From Planosporangium thailandense (GTDB lineage: Bacteria > Actinomycetota > Actinomycetes > Mycobacteriales > Micromonosporaceae), in contig NZ_JAATVY010000014.1 of assembly GCF_011947195.1 (NCBI RefSeq), positions 1 to 64,000 on the forward strand: 64,000 bases of DNA. The letters run 5' to 3'. A model generated the notes under the pieces. It saw only the letters and a list, made by a program, of their open reading frames with translations, did no database searches and had not been told where the DNA came from. The translations under genes and the position numbers were made by a program. Of the stretch, positions 63,923-64,000 are shown piece by piece (positions within the stretch are counted from its first letter, which is position 1; each line of letters starts with the position of its first letter).

Positions 63923-64000
63923 TGAGCTTCTACGACTCCCACCTGGTCCTATTCCAGGCCACATTTACCGGCCTGATCCTGGCGCTGTCGATCCAGGTGC
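63919..64000 (+). CDS. livM: ABC transporter permease LivM, N-terminal part
   Basis: Only 27 codons are in the window (MMSFYDSHLVLFQATFTGLI and on), cut by the right edge. The position directly after livH, with an ATGATG overlap of its stop, and the hydrophobic character identify it as the second permease. Two ATP-binding subunits (LivG, LivF) are expected beyond the edge. Confidence 0.75.
   Translation, partial: MMSFYDSHLVLFQATFTGLILALSIQV

Overview
The window is high-GC actinobacterial DNA. The SteA/SteB pair, FbiC and other F420 enzymes, a PafBC-type recN promoter, TANNNT promoters and the order tlyA-nadK-recN-steA-steB / pyrG-NUDIX-ald-xerD-parA-scpA-scpB-rluB-cmk-der all point to a mycelial actinomycete. 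My best guess is Micromonosporaceae or a near relative, from gene order and style only. It divides into two parts that meet at a proline tRNA near 33.2 kb.

Part 1 (1-33.1 kb) is chromosomal backbone, almost all on the + strand in overlapping, translationally coupled operons. It starts with an Arg/Gly/Asp-repeat TPR protein coupled to a HAD phosphatase. Next come an alcohol dehydrogenase, an SCP2 protein, a phasin/histone-like protein, TlyA, NAD kinase and RecN, the last behind a good match to the RecA-independent DNA-damage promoter. An envelope block follows: SteA, SteB/MctB, an MraY/WecA-like transferase, a MurJ-like flippase, a GT4 glycosyltransferase and a 754-residue membrane protein with a large outer domain. 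Then come a channel-like membrane protein, CTP synthase, a NUDIX hydrolase, alanine dehydrogenase, XerD (apparently with a CTG start), an orphan ParA, ScpA/ScpB, RluB, Cmk and Der. The block ends with a fused anthranilate synthase behind a tryptophan attenuator whose 11-codon leader peptide appears to be leaderless.

Part 2 (33.2-64 kb) is accessory DNA. It begins with tRNA-Pro(GGG), its terminator, an intact IS5-family element, a MoxR-type ATPase with the stump of its upstream partner, and an IS110 relic. From 36 kb to the right edge lies a large catabolic gene set. One - strand operon encodes a ferredoxin reductase, both subunits of a 2-oxoacid:ferredoxin oxidoreductase and an MFS transporter. 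Divergent to it is an operon for NADPH:F420 oxidoreductase, FbiC, a ketosteroid-dehydrogenase-like flavoprotein and a 7Fe-type ferredoxin. Further right are a second such flavoprotein plus a P450, then a six-gene operon (3Fe-4S ferredoxin, AtuA core, AtuA C-terminal domain, aldehyde dehydrogenase, acyl-CoA synthetase, alpha-methylacyl-CoA racemase-like protein), an LLM (F420) oxidoreductase, a second P450 with an HSL-type esterase, and a Liv-type ABC importer cut by the window edge.

The genes fit one scheme (inference): uptake by the Liv transporter, ester cleavage, P450 methyl hydroxylation, oxidation to the acid, CoA ligation, 2-methyl epimerisation, and ring or chain redox steps by the KstD-like and F420 enzymes, with the operon making and reducing its own deazaflavin. 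A methyl-branched isoprenoid, terpenoid or steroid-like compound is the likeliest substrate. An 11-12 bp AT-rich motif recurs at the promoters of this region and may be its operator; no regulator gene lies in the window.
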